A stretch of DNA of 64,000 nt from Ilyobacter_A sp963675185 (GTDB taxonomy: Bacteria; Fusobacteriota; Fusobacteriia; Fusobacteriales; Fusobacteriaceae). A program made the position numbers and the translations under genes. The notes under the pieces were generated by a model. It was not told the origin of the DNA and searched no databases. It saw only the letters and a program-made list of their open reading frames with translations. Position 1 is the stretch's first letter. Each line of letters starts with the position of its first letter. Location: positions 620,001 through 684,000 of the forward strand of contig CAXXOH010000003.1 in NCBI GenBank assembly GCA_963675185.2. The letters are read 5' to 3'. Positions 41,893-49,699 of this stretch are shown piece by piece.

Positions 41893-42684
41893 TCAATCAT
41901 TTTTATAAAGTTCGAAAAGCGAGCTTATCTTCTCCTGCTCCACTAGTTCTAGGTCCACACATATCTCATTTCTGGCAAGTTCCTCACTTACAGTTTTATG
42001 GGCAAGTTCATAAGAGTTGCTGTCCTGGCTTATGTGCACCAAAAAAACTTTTTTCAGTTCATCGTGGTATATTTCCCTTATAAACTTTGCCGCCTCATTA
42101 TTGGACAGATGCCCGTTTCTCCCCTTGACCCTTGCCTTTAGATCCCATGGATACGAGCAGTCCATAAGCATCTGGTAGTCGTAGTTGCTCTCTAGGATAA
42201 CCACGTGTGCTCCCTTGAAGTTTTCCCTTACTATGTTTGTCACGTACCCTATATCGGTTGATACAGCCAATTTATGACCTCTGCTGTTCTGCAGAGTGTA
42301 GCCCACAGTTCTCACAGCATCATGCATTACCTCAAACTGGGTTACTTTCACGCTTTCACCCAGTATAAACTTGACTTCATCCAGAAAAACAAGGTTTTTC
42401 CCCTCTATCTTCCCCAACTTCCCGTTTGAGGCCTCATAACTCTCACGGGATATAAATATGGGTATATCATGTTTCCTAGACAGTATCCCGGCTCCTTTTA
42501 TATGGTCCATATGCTCATGCGTCACCAGTATGGCCCCTATATTCTCAGGTTTTTCGCCTATCTCATATAGTTTCTGAGCTATCCTCTTCCCGCTGTACCC
42601 AGCATCTATCAAAAGTTTAAAATTGTCTATCTCTATAAAAATGGAATTTCCAGCACTACCGCTTCCTAAAATAGATACCCTCAT
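41893..42684 (-). CDS. MBL-fold metallo-hydrolase (YycJ/WalJ-like)
   Basis: 263 aa. Opening MRVSILGSGSAGNSIFIEID, metal-binding HEHMDHIKGAG (HxHxDH), and later STDIGYV, LESNYD and GHLSNNEAA segments are typical of the YycJ group. Members are predicted nucleases with roles in DNA repair or cell-wall coordination. It heads a run with a uracil-DNA glycosylase and 5-FTHF cyclo-ligase (14 bp to the next start). Upstream is the terminator of the 67-aa gene. Confidence 0.9.
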   Translation of the reverse strand: MRVSILGSGSAGNSIFIEIDNFKLLIDAGYSGKRIAQKLYEIGEKPENIGAILVTHEHMDHIKGAGILSRKHDIPIFISRESYEASNGKLGKIEGKNLVFLDEVKFILGESVKVTQFEVMHDAVRTVGYTLQNSRGHKLAVSTDIGYVTNIVRENFKGAHVVILESNYDYQMLMDCSYPWDLKARVKGRNGHLSNNEAAKFIREIYHDELKKVFLVHISQDSNSYELAHKTVSEELARNEICVDLELVEQEKISSLFELYKND

Positions 42685-42716
42685 CCATTCCCCTTTCCTT
42701 GTTCAAAAAATAAAAA

Positions 42717-42740
42717 AGTAAGCAGTTTTCACTACTTACT
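42717..42740 (-). terminator. Terminator of the 67-aa gene unit
   Basis: AGTAAGTAGT-GAAA-ACTGCTTACT on the minus strand (one G-T pair), followed by TTTTTT. It lies about 100 bp after the 67-aa stop and after a possible 17-codon ORF (42783-42836). Confidence 0.82.
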
Positions 42741-42835
42741 ATATAGGAATATGGAGATTTTGTCAATTTTTCACTGACTGCTAAACCTTATCTTAAATCC
42801 GAGAATTCTTCTAATCCAAGCCATGCCCGCTCCCC

Positions 42836-43039
42836 CTAAACACGCCCTATATACCTTTTTTCATAAGCTTCGTTGAGTTTTCTAAAGGTATATTCAAGGT
42901 CATCTGTCCTCATTACTAAATTTTTATCGTTATTTTCTAAACTGATGTAGTAATACCCGTCTACCTTTTCAATTTCGCACTCTAACTGCCAAAATTTAAA
43001 ACCCACGACCCATTTACCTTTTCTGAACGAAAATTTCAT
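42836..43039 (-). CDS. 67-aa protein of unknown function, divergent from an XRE-S24 repressor
   Basis: Not recognised. The sequence is basic and aromatic at the start (KFSFRKGKWVVGFKFWQLEC) and charged in the rest (YTFRKLNEAYEKRYIGRV), so a small beta-hairpin plus helix is plausible. ATG at 43039 follows GAGGAGGGG. It has a strong promoter whose region overlaps that of the divergent XRE-S24 regulator, with palindromic sites in between, so it is likely a target of that repressor. No homologue can be named. Confidence 0.7.
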   Translation of the reverse strand: MKFSFRKGKWVVGFKFWQLECEIEKVDGYYYISLENNDKNLVMRTDDLEYTFRKLNEAYEKRYIGRV

Positions 43040-43062
43040 AAGCGCCCCTCCTCAAAACTTAT

Positions 43063-43078
43063 CTATAATTATATATAG
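43063..43078. promoter_or_regulatory. Palindromic operator candidate, 67-aa gene side
   Basis: CTATA-ATTATA-TATAG, a perfect 5-bp inverted repeat with a 6-nt centre, between the -10 box at 43082 and the 67-aa gene. It shares CTAT/ATAG half-sites with the palindrome at 43150. Confidence 0.5.
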
Positions 43079-43081
43079 TTA

Positions 43082-43111
43082 ATTATAGCGCCTGTTTTTT
43101 AATTTTGTCAA
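43082..43111 (-). promoter_or_regulatory. Promoter of the 67-aa gene
   Basis: Minus strand TTGACA (43111-43106), 18-bp spacer, TATAAT (43087-43082): consensus in both boxes. Confidence 0.85.
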
Positions 43112-43118
43112 GATTTAA

Positions 43119-43147
43119 TTGAATTTTTTATTTTTTCAGGCTATAAT
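43119..43147 (+). promoter_or_regulatory. Promoter of the XRE-S24 regulator gene
   Basis: TTGAAT (43119-43124), 17-bp spacer, TATAAT (43142-43147), 32 nt before the ATG. It is back to back with the minus-strand promoter at 43082-43111. Confidence 0.82.
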
Positions 43148-43149
43148 TA

Positions 43150-43165
43150 ATCTATATGAATAGAT
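43150..43165. promoter_or_regulatory. Palindromic operator candidate, regulator side
   Basis: ATCTAT-ATGA-ATAGAT, a perfect 6-bp inverted repeat over the expected transcription start of the regulator gene. Confidence 0.55.
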
Positions 43166-43179
43166 AAGGAGTTTTTGCC

Positions 43180-43875
43180 ATGGATGATTTTAAAAATTTC
43201 ATAAAGAGTAAAAGAAAAAAACTCGGATATAGCCAAAACCAGCTAGCCAAGCTGATAGGAATAACCCAGTCATACTTCAACGGTATAGAAAGAGGGGAGG
43301 TAAAAAACCCACCAAGTGAAACTGTACTAGATAAGATTTCTGAAGCCCTCCAACTCACTGAAGAGGAGTCTAAAAATATGAAGTATATGGCGGCCCTGGA
43401 AAGGACCCCAGAGATAATAAGAAGGGAATTATACGATATTGAAAAGAAACTTAAATTTCTAGAGAGCTCCCGCCAAGAAAAAAACGCCCCTATGCTCTCT
43501 GAGTACAAGATCCCTGTATATGAAAGAATCAGCGCAGGACCTGGGGCTATTAACTACGGTGAGGTAGAAGATTTTTTGACCATACCGGGCTTCAACCCTC
43601 GCGGTGAGGTTTTTGCCATAAACGTAAGGGGGGACTCCATGGAACCCACCATAAAAAATTCCGCCGTAATAATAGTCAAAAAAAACGTCGAGGTGAAAAA
43701 TGGCGAGATAGGCGCTTTTTTGATGAATGATGAAGCTTACGTAAAAAGGCTCAAGGTCACAGATTCATATGTGGCTCTTATAAGTGACAATCCGAATTAC
43801 GCCCCAATCTATATAGGACCTGGCGAGGAGCTGCACGCTGTTGGAAAAGTAATAAAGGTGCTAAACGACATATAA
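43180..43875 (+). CDS. XRE-family repressor with S24 (LexA/CI-like) peptidase domain
   Basis: 231 aa. The N-terminal HTH (residues about 5-60) has LGYSQNQLAKLIGITQSYF and a following LTEEESKN helix. The C-terminal S24 domain (about 110-231) has the cleavage-type ISAGPGAINYGE (Ala-Gly bond), the catalytic Ser in NVRGDSMEPTI and the catalytic Lys in AYVKRLKV. Such repressors are inactivated by RecA-stimulated self-cleavage, so a DNA-damage or stress role is likely. It is divergent from a 67-aa gene with shared promoter region. No phage genes lie around it. Confidence 0.9.
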   Translation: MDDFKNFIKSKRKKLGYSQNQLAKLIGITQSYFNGIERGEVKNPPSETVLDKISEALQLTEEESKNMKYMAALERTPEIIRRELYDIEKKLKFLESSRQEKNAPMLSEYKIPVYERISAGPGAINYGEVEDFLTIPGFNPRGEVFAINVRGDSMEPTIKNSAVIIVKKNVEVKNGEIGAFLMNDEAYVKRLKVTDSYVALISDNPNYAPIYIGPGEELHAVGKVIKVLNDI

Positions 43876-44187
43876 AAATTCTAACTAACTAAAAAACGGC
43901 CAAAGCTCTGCTTAGCTGCAGGTTTTGGCCGTTTATTTTATTGAAATATTTATTCTAACTAAAAATTATAATCATCGATATAAAAGTTTTCATAATAATG
44001 ACTTGCATTAGTTATATTATACTTTTAAATTTTATGTGTGATGATTTCTGCCTATAGTTATAATTACATAAATGCCAGATCACAAACTTTTTATTCTTTA
44101 AAATGGTCTTATTTCTCTTATACTACAACAAGTAAAGGATTTTTTGAAAATTTGTATAAAGTTACTTTATAGAGAGGAGAGGATTGT
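43876..44187. other. Gap between the repressor and the bactofilin-like gene
   Basis: It holds the repressor terminator (43894-43934) and about 250 bp of AT-rich DNA with no ORF. No clear promoter for the next gene is called. Confidence 0.5.
43894..43934 (+). terminator. Terminator of the XRE-S24 gene
   Basis: AAACGGCCAAA pairs perfectly with TTTGGCCGTTT (11 bp) around a partly paired 19-nt loop, followed by ATTTTATT. Confidence 0.85.
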
Positions 44188-45183
44188 ATGAAAAAAATAA
44201 TACTGGTTTTTATGATTTTATTTTCGTCCGTATACACGATGCCACTTACAGGTAAAAGGGTAGAAGTAAGCGAGCCTGTGGAAGGGAGTCTGATATCCGC
44301 TTCTGAGAGGCTTGTTGTTAATGAAAAGGTGGAAAAATCCATCATATCTGCCTCTAGGTTTCTAGAGGTTAACAAAAGTTCAAAAAATATCGTGGCTGCA
44401 TCTAGGGATATAACAGTTTCAGGAGATGTGAAAAACATCCTGGTATCCGCTTCAAAGACGCTTTCCATTAACGGGAATGTCGGAGATTCTATAGTAGCTG
44501 CGTGTGAATTTTTCAATCTGACAGGCAATTCTGGAGATGTAGTTGTGGCGGCTAAAGAAGTAGATATAAACGGGGAAATAGACAACCTTTTTGTAGCAGC
44601 TGAGTCCGTATACATAAGCGGAACTGTAAAGGGAGATGTCTATGCTAGCACCAACAGGGTTGAGCTTGTAGGAGATGGAAAGATTTTGGGAAACATCTAC
44701 TACCCGGAAGAAAAACCCAGGGTTCACGGAAGAGAGCTTGCTAAAAAAGGTTTAATATTTATCCGGATCATCTCCCTGGTACACTCACTGCTAGGAATCT
44801 TAATATTGAGTGCACTGCTTAAAAAGTCATCTCCAAGGATGACAGAAAAACTATCTGAAAACCTGTTTAAAAAAGGTATGGTTTCATTTTTCATAGGGCT
44901 TCTTTTTATGATTATAGCTCCAATATTTATATTTGTAACTATCCCAATTTTCGGTATGTACAGCTTTGGACTTATGTTCGGCTACTTTTTTATAATGATT
45001 TTGTCAAAGGTATTCTTGGTGCTGGCAGCTTCTACCCGCTACAACTACCTGGCCTCAATTGTAGTGGTGGTAGCTCTTAGCTTTTTCTACCCTATAAGCT
45101 TTCTTTTCTCGATAATAGGACTTGGACTCTTTGTAATATTCATAAAAGATCTACTTGTAAAAAATCCAGAATTAACACCGTAG
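44188..45183 (+). CDS. Exported bactofilin-like (polymer-forming) membrane protein
   Basis: 331 aa. A signal peptide (MKKIILVFMILFSSVYT), then about 150 residues of short repeats with the pattern hydrophobic-x-x-A-S-x-x-hydrophobic-x-x-N/G (LISASERLVVNEKVEKSIIS and on), the look of a right-handed beta-helix as in bactofilins. From about residue 195 there are four membrane segments. The arrangement suggests a beta-helix displayed outside the inner membrane and tethered by its C-terminus. The family is a DUF rather than a named protein. ATG follows GAGAGGAGAGG. It is monocistronic with a terminator. Confidence 0.78.
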   Translation: MKKIILVFMILFSSVYTMPLTGKRVEVSEPVEGSLISASERLVVNEKVEKSIISASRFLEVNKSSKNIVAASRDITVSGDVKNILVSASKTLSINGNVGDSIVAACEFFNLTGNSGDVVVAAKEVDINGEIDNLFVAAESVYISGTVKGDVYASTNRVELVGDGKILGNIYYPEEKPRVHGRELAKKGLIFIRIISLVHSLLGILILSALLKKSSPRMTEKLSENLFKKGMVSFFIGLLFMIIAPIFIFVTIPIFGMYSFGLMFGYFFIMILSKVFLVLAASTRYNYLASIVVVVALSFFYPISFLFSIIGLGLFVIFIKDLLVKNPELTP

Positions 45184-45192
45184 GTAAATTCA

Positions 45193-45236
45193 GAAACTTT
45201 TCTGCAGAATATATTTTGTAGAAAAGTTTCTTTTTT
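45193..45236 (+). terminator. Terminator of the bactofilin-like gene
   Basis: GAAACTTTTCTGCA pairs with TGTAGAAAAGTTTC (14 bp, one G-T pair), followed by TTTTTT. Confidence 0.9.
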
Positions 45237-45399
45237 GGTATATAAATTTTAATATATTCAAATGTACTTTCCGCCATTTATATGTTAGAATGTACGATAC
45301 ATAAAGAGGATAATTTTTTCACTGTTTTATAAACTGTCCTAATTTTTAACTAAAAATAAAATGATTTAATAAACCCATACTTAAATTTTCATCAAAACA

Positions 45400-45408
45400 T
45401 GATATAAT
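45400..45408 (+). promoter_or_regulatory. Extended -10 promoter upstream of the dehydrogenase gene
   Basis: TGATATAAT (TG-N-TATAAT) with no good -35 box (TTAAAT at about 45381). It leaves a leader of about 85 nt before the GTG start. Confidence 0.55.
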
Positions 45409-45499
45409 ATTCAAGTTCAAAACAACTAAGTTTTATCAGCTTTTCAAGATAGTTAACTTAAAAATTAATAAATAAATCTAGAAAGGAGCATTTTAAAAA

Positions 45500-46561
45500 G
45501 TGAAAACACACAAAATAGCTGTAATAGCAGGAGATGGAATCGGTCCAGAAGTATTAGACGAGGGGATTAAGGTATTAAATAAAGTTGCAGAGCTAAAAGG
45601 AGATGTAAAGTTTGAATTCGTTCATTTCCCATGGGGTTGCGAATACTACCTAAAACATGGAAAAATGATGGATGACGATGGTATGGACAAACTAAAAGAG
45701 TTTGACGCTATATTCTTGGGAGCAGTTGGCTTCCCTGGGGTTCCTGACCATATATCTCTTTGGGATCTACTTCTTAGAATAAGAAAAGGATTTGACCAAT
45801 ATTTAAACTTAAGACCTGTTCAACTCCTAGAAGGCGCTCCATGTCCTTTAAAAGATGTTAAAAAAGAGGACATCGACATGATTGTTGTAAGGGAAAACAG
45901 CGAAGGAGAGTATGCTGGAGCTGGAGACTGGCTGTTTAAAGGAAAACCTGAAGAGGTTGTATTGCAGACAGGAGTGTTCTCTAGAAAAGGTACAGAGAGA
46001 ATAATAAGACATGCTTATGAGCTTGCCAGAAAAGAGAAAAAGACTCTTACAAGTATCAGTAAGGCCAACGCTCTTAACTACTCAATGGTATTCTGGGATG
46101 AGGTATTTGAAGAGGTTGGTAAAGAATACCCTGACGTAAAAACTTACTCTTATCTTGTTGATGCAGCAGCGATGTTCTTCGTAAAAGAGCCTCAAAGATT
46201 CCAAATTGTAGTTACTTCAAACCTATTTGGTGATATAATAACAGACCTTGGTGCAGCAATAGCTGGAGGTATGGGTCTAGCAGCAGGGGCAAACATAAAT
46301 CCTGAAAGAGAATACCCTTCTATGTTCGAGCCTATCCACGGATCAGCTCCAGACATAGCTGGAAAAGGGATTGCAAATCCATTGGCTTCAGTATGGTCGG
46401 TAAGTCAAATGCTTGACTTCTTCGGATATGAAGACTGGGGGAAAAAGGTGTTAGATGCCATAGAAGCTGTATTGGTAGAAGCTAAAACTTTAACTCCTGA
46501 TTTGGGCGGAACTGCAAAAACTAATGAAGTAGGAGATGCTGTAGTAGCAAAACTGCAATAA
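45500..46561 (+). CDS. Tartrate/D-malate/isopropylmalate-type dehydrogenase
   Basis: 353 aa, beta-decarboxylating dehydrogenase family. Start GTG at 45500 with AAGGAG upstream. GDGIGPEV opens the fold, RENSEGEYAGAGDW carries the substrate-discriminating loop, EVFEEVGKEYP-VDAAAMFFVKEP and NLFGDIITDLGAAIAGGMG are metal-binding, and EPIHGSAPDIAGKGIANP is the NAD site. The loop and the VPDHISLWDLLLRIRKGFDQ segment match tartrate/D-malate dehydrogenases (TtuC/DmlA) better than LeuB. It stands alone without leu genes, which agrees. The substrate is not proven. Confidence 0.85.
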   Translation: MKTHKIAVIAGDGIGPEVLDEGIKVLNKVAELKGDVKFEFVHFPWGCEYYLKHGKMMDDDGMDKLKEFDAIFLGAVGFPGVPDHISLWDLLLRIRKGFDQYLNLRPVQLLEGAPCPLKDVKKEDIDMIVVRENSEGEYAGAGDWLFKGKPEEVVLQTGVFSRKGTERIIRHAYELARKEKKTLTSISKANALNYSMVFWDEVFEEVGKEYPDVKTYSYLVDAAAMFFVKEPQRFQIVVTSNLFGDIITDLGAAIAGGMGLAAGANINPEREYPSMFEPIHGSAPDIAGKGIANPLASVWSVSQMLDFFGYEDWGKKVLDAIEAVLVEAKTLTPDLGGTAKTNEVGDAVVAKLQ

Positions 46562-46596
46562 ATCTCGTTAGCGCAAAATTTATATCTTCTATATAA

Positions 46597-46625
46597 AAAA
46601 TAGTGTGGCTTAGCCACACTATTTT
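46597..46625. terminator. Bidirectional terminator between the dehydrogenase and radical SAM genes
   Basis: AAAATAGTGTGGC-TTA-GCCACACTATTTT, a perfect 13-bp stem. It overlaps the stop codon of the convergent radical SAM gene at 46619. Confidence 0.93.
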
Positions 46626-48388
46626 AATTTATCAGAGACAAGGTCCCCGCACTTTGCTATTCTTGTTTTCATCCCGCATCCTGCACAAGTTTCACGGCAG
46701 TCAGGCGTAAGTGCCTCTATTTCAGCTTTTTCCAACTCTCTTAAAAAAAACTCCTTTGTTACACCCACATTCACTATTTCCCATGGTAGCTTGTCATCAA
46801 AGCTCCTCTGCCCAAGGTATTCTTTAGGGTCGATGCCTAGTTCCTCCATGCATCTCATCCAAACGTCAAATTTAAAGTATTTTTTCCAGCCGTCAAACTT
46901 TGCACCGTTTTCATATGCAAGCTTTATAAGTTTACCTATTTTTTCATCTCCTCTAGAGATTATCCCTTCCAGATAAGATGTCTTCATATCGTGTATCTTA
47001 AGGGTGGTATACTTAGTTTTTTGAAATATTTCACGAAGCAGAGTATGCTTCCTTCTCATTTCCTCGAAATCCATCTGGGCTTCCCATTGGAAAGGAGTAT
47101 GCGGTTTCGGCACAAAATTTGAGACACTTACTGTTATATTAAGTCTTTTAGTATGTTTTCTGCAAGCATTGACAACATTTACAACTAGGTCGCGTATTCC
47201 CTTTATATCTTCATCAGTTTCAAATGGCAGCCCGATCATAAAATAAAATTTCAGGTTTTGCCAGCCTGCAACTATCGCCGCTTCCGCTGTTTCTATTATT
47301 TCTTCTTCGTTTACACCCTTGTTTATTACATCCCTCAGTCTCTGGCTTCCTGCTTCAGGAGCAAATGTGAAGCCAGTCTTTCTCCCAGACTGTATGCTCT
47401 CAGCTACCTTTACCGATTGCGGGTTCATCCTGAGTGATGGCAAGGATACCCCTATAAAATAATCACTATATTTCTCCTGCAAGGTCTCTAAAAGCTCCCC
47501 AATTTTTGTATAATCACTGCTGCTCAGTGATGAAATTGAAATTTCTGAGTACCCCGTGGAGTTCATAGTTTCTTCTATTAACTTAAGATTATTCTCAAGA
47601 GTTCTCTCTCTTACCGGTCTATAGATTATCCCCGCCTGACAGAATCTGCACCCCCTGGTGCATCCCCTCTGTATCTCTGCTACCGCCCTGTCGTGCACTA
47701 TATCTATATATGGCACCAGCTGCTCCGAATAAAACTCAGTCTTATTCAGGTCTTCTACCACAGCCTTTTTCACCCTTCCTTCTTTATGAAGGCTAGGGAT
47801 ATACACTCCATCTATATCCTTTATCAATTCAAGCTTTTCAGCCTTGCTCTTGGAAGAGTTCTCTACAAATATTCTGGCTATCTCTGGCATCACATCTTCC
47901 CCGTCTCCTATGACGAAAAAATCCAAAAAATCCTGCATGGGCGCCGGGTTCATGGTGCATGTCCCTCCTGCCATAACAAGCGGGTGCGACTCATCCCTTT
48001 CCTCCCTTAATATAGGTATTTTAGCCAACTCCAACACGTTCAGAACATTTGTATAGCTCAGCTCGTATGACAGAGAAAACCCCACAATATCAAACTCAGA
48101 AAGCGGTGTTTTAGACTCCAGCGAAAAAATTGGAATGTCCTTTTCCCTAAGAAGTTGCTCCATATCCTCCATGGGACAAAATGCCCTTTCAAGGGAGAAA
48201 TCCTCAACCCTGTTAATTATATTATAGAGTATTCTAAGACCTACACTAGACATCCCTATTTCATATAGGTCCGGGAATACCAGGCACATCCTGGCTCTGA
48301 ATTTATCCTTGTGGACGCTGTTCAGCTCATTTCCAAGATACTGAGCCGGCCTCTCTACAGATAAAAGATGGTTCTTGATATTTACCAT
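46619..48388 (-). CDS. B12-binding-type radical SAM protein (YgiQ-like/TIGR03960 type)
   Basis: 589 aa. The N-terminal third resembles a cobalamin-binding fold (VFPDLYEIGMSSVGLRILYN). The radical SAM centre has the cluster motif CTRGCRFCQAGIIYRPVRER (C-x3-C-x2-C). A late LTPDCRETCAGCGMKTR adds four more cysteines, perhaps a second cluster. In other bacteria this family neighbours RNase G and ribosomal-protein genes. The reaction is unknown. Here it is the last gene of an operon starting with tdk-bioD. Confidence 0.9.
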   Translation of the reverse strand: MVNIKNHLLSVERPAQYLGNELNSVHKDKFRARMCLVFPDLYEIGMSSVGLRILYNIINRVEDFSLERAFCPMEDMEQLLREKDIPIFSLESKTPLSEFDIVGFSLSYELSYTNVLNVLELAKIPILREERDESHPLVMAGGTCTMNPAPMQDFLDFFVIGDGEDVMPEIARIFVENSSKSKAEKLELIKDIDGVYIPSLHKEGRVKKAVVEDLNKTEFYSEQLVPYIDIVHDRAVAEIQRGCTRGCRFCQAGIIYRPVRERTLENNLKLIEETMNSTGYSEISISSLSSSDYTKIGELLETLQEKYSDYFIGVSLPSLRMNPQSVKVAESIQSGRKTGFTFAPEAGSQRLRDVINKGVNEEEIIETAEAAIVAGWQNLKFYFMIGLPFETDEDIKGIRDLVVNVVNACRKHTKRLNITVSVSNFVPKPHTPFQWEAQMDFEEMRRKHTLLREIFQKTKYTTLKIHDMKTSYLEGIISRGDEKIGKLIKLAYENGAKFDGWKKYFKFDVWMRCMEELGIDPKEYLGQRSFDDKLPWEIVNVGVTKEFFLRELEKAEIEALTPDCRETCAGCGMKTRIAKCGDLVSDKLK

Positions 48389-48403
48389 TTTTCCCTCCCC
48401 GAT

Positions 48404-48832
48404 TTAGTTTTTGCTATCTATTTTTTGAAACTCTCTGAGTTTCATATTGTCTGTACTTTTGTTGTGGTGTTCCTTTGCAAGCTCTGCAAGGTCCATGTCT
48501 ATGTCTTTAAGCAATTCAAAAGCATCTCCATGGTGCTTGCTAAGTGTATCACTGCTGCCATAGATTACATACTTAGCTCTCTCGATAAAGCCTATATCGT
48601 TTTTCCCACAGTCGTGCAGCAATGCCAGTTTCCTGTATGTAAGGTTGTTTTTCAGGATCTCATTTTGCATTACTTCTTTGAGAACATTTATAGAATGAAA
48701 TTTATCGTACTTGCTCATGCAGTTAAATATTTCATACTCCTTATTGTTCAAGGTAGTTTTCACCAGCTCGATATCCTTGTCTTCTATCTTTGGGAAAAAA
48801 TAGTTTATCCCCTGTTTTATCCTACTCAACAT
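48404..48832 (-). CDS. HD-domain phosphohydrolase
   Basis: 142 aa. The motif LALLHDCGK gives the HD pair, an upstream HSINVLKEV His and a downstream SKHHGDAFELL and AKEHHNKS complete the usual H...HD...D metal set. It would hydrolyse a phosphoester, substrate unknown; small HD proteins of this sort occur beside RNA-modification genes. It lies 9 bp after the TruA-like gene and 15 bp before the radical SAM gene. Confidence 0.85.
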   Translation of the reverse strand: MLSRIKQGINYFFPKIEDKDIELVKTTLNNKEYEIFNCMSKYDKFHSINVLKEVMQNEILKNNLTYRKLALLHDCGKNDIGFIERAKYVIYGSSDTLSKHHGDAFELLKDIDMDLAELAKEHHNKSTDNMKLREFQKIDSKN

Positions 48833-48841
48833 TCCATCTCC

Positions 48842-49687
48842 TTAGTCTATTGTTCTAACGACGATATCCCCATACTCTTTTCTGAGTTTTTTTATATTCT
48901 TGCCTCTTTTCCCTATAAACTCACCTTTTTTCCCTTTTAGAACATAGAATATGCTTATATCTCCCACTTTCTCTATCTTGACCACGTTTTCAACGTCTAT
49001 ACCGGAAATCCTTTCAAATATCGAGTTCTCCAGTTCATCTGTCAAAACTAACTTGTGCAGTACCAGGTATTTTGCTGGAAAAATCTTTTTTTCTCCGCTG
49101 AATATATACCCGGACATTATCCTCACCTGTTTCGGCATAAAAGAGTTTCCTTTAAAAATAAGCTTTTCTCCGTCATATCTGATGTCTACGCTTCTTACCC
49201 TTTCCTTCAAATCCTTCCCCTTAAAATCCGTGAACTCGCTCACGTCATAAGTCCCGCTTATATCCGTGCAAACCTGCTCAATCTCATCTTTGCTCCTATT
49301 TATCTTGCTTTTAGGGTAAAAATAGTGGTATTCACGTCCCTTTATCAGGTCGGGTATTACCAAATCACTCAATGTTTTCTCTATTTTTAATACCTTAACT
49401 CCTTGAGAAACCTTGTTAAAATCGTCCCTTAGTTTTTCAATATCCTCGTTAAAGTTGCTGCTTATATAAAATATGTTCTCGTCTGCACTTACGCCGGCAT
49501 CGGTTCTTCCAGCCTGCTGTATACCCTTGCTCCAAGTCACTCCAAGTCCTAAAAGGACCTCCTTAAAGCTTCCCTTAACACTTCTTTTCCCCTTCATCTC
49601 GTCAAAGCAGTCAAAACTTTTCCCAGCATAGGATATTAAAAATAGGTAGCCAAATTTTTTGCTTTTTTCTAGGCTCCTTATGTCCAT
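48842..49687 (-). CDS. TruA-like pseudouridine synthase with a KH-like C-terminus
   Basis: 281 aa. The catalytic motif QQAGRTDAGVSADENIF places the nucleophilic Asp at residue 63, where TruA has it (about 60), and GREYHYFYP and KGKDLKERVRSVDIRYD follow the TruA order. The last 35 residues contain GEFIGKRGKNIKKLRKEYG, a GxxG loop with flanking helices as in KH RNA-binding domains, which ordinary TruA lacks. The length exceeds typical TruA by about 20. The protein may target an RNA other than tRNA positions 38-40. In operon with pseudopilin and HD genes. Confidence 0.82.
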   Translation of the reverse strand: MDIRSLEKSKKFGYLFLISYAGKSFDCFDEMKGKRSVKGSFKEVLLGLGVTWSKGIQQAGRTDAGVSADENIFYISSNFNEDIEKLRDDFNKVSQGVKVLKIEKTLSDLVIPDLIKGREYHYFYPKSKINRSKDEIEQVCTDISGTYDVSEFTDFKGKDLKERVRSVDIRYDGEKLIFKGNSFMPKQVRIMSGYIFSGEKKIFPAKYLVLHKLVLTDELENSIFERISGIDVENVVKIEKVGDISIFYVLKGKKGEFIGKRGKNIKKLRKEYGDIVVRTID

Positions 49688-49699
49688 AGCTTCTCCTCT

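Larger units (their letters stand above)
45184..45499. other. Gap before the dehydrogenase gene
   Basis: It holds a terminator (45193-45236) and an extended -10 promoter near 45400. The remaining sequence is AT-rich without ORF. Confidence 0.5.

Noticed and set aside
42783..42836. 17-codon ORF after the 67-aa gene
   Set aside because: It has a fair ribosome site (GGGGGAG) and lies inside the same transcript, but it is too short to support without conservation data; it is mentioned in the finding on the repressor locus only.
43180..43875. Prophage repressor marking a prophage
   Set aside because: The XRE-S24 gene looks like a phage repressor, but there is no integrase, capsid or other phage gene around it and no attachment-site repeat was seen.
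48368..48940. 190-codon plus-strand ORF over the HD and TruA-like genes
   Set aside because: It is antisense to two recognisable genes with proper ribosome sites, with no start signal of its own.
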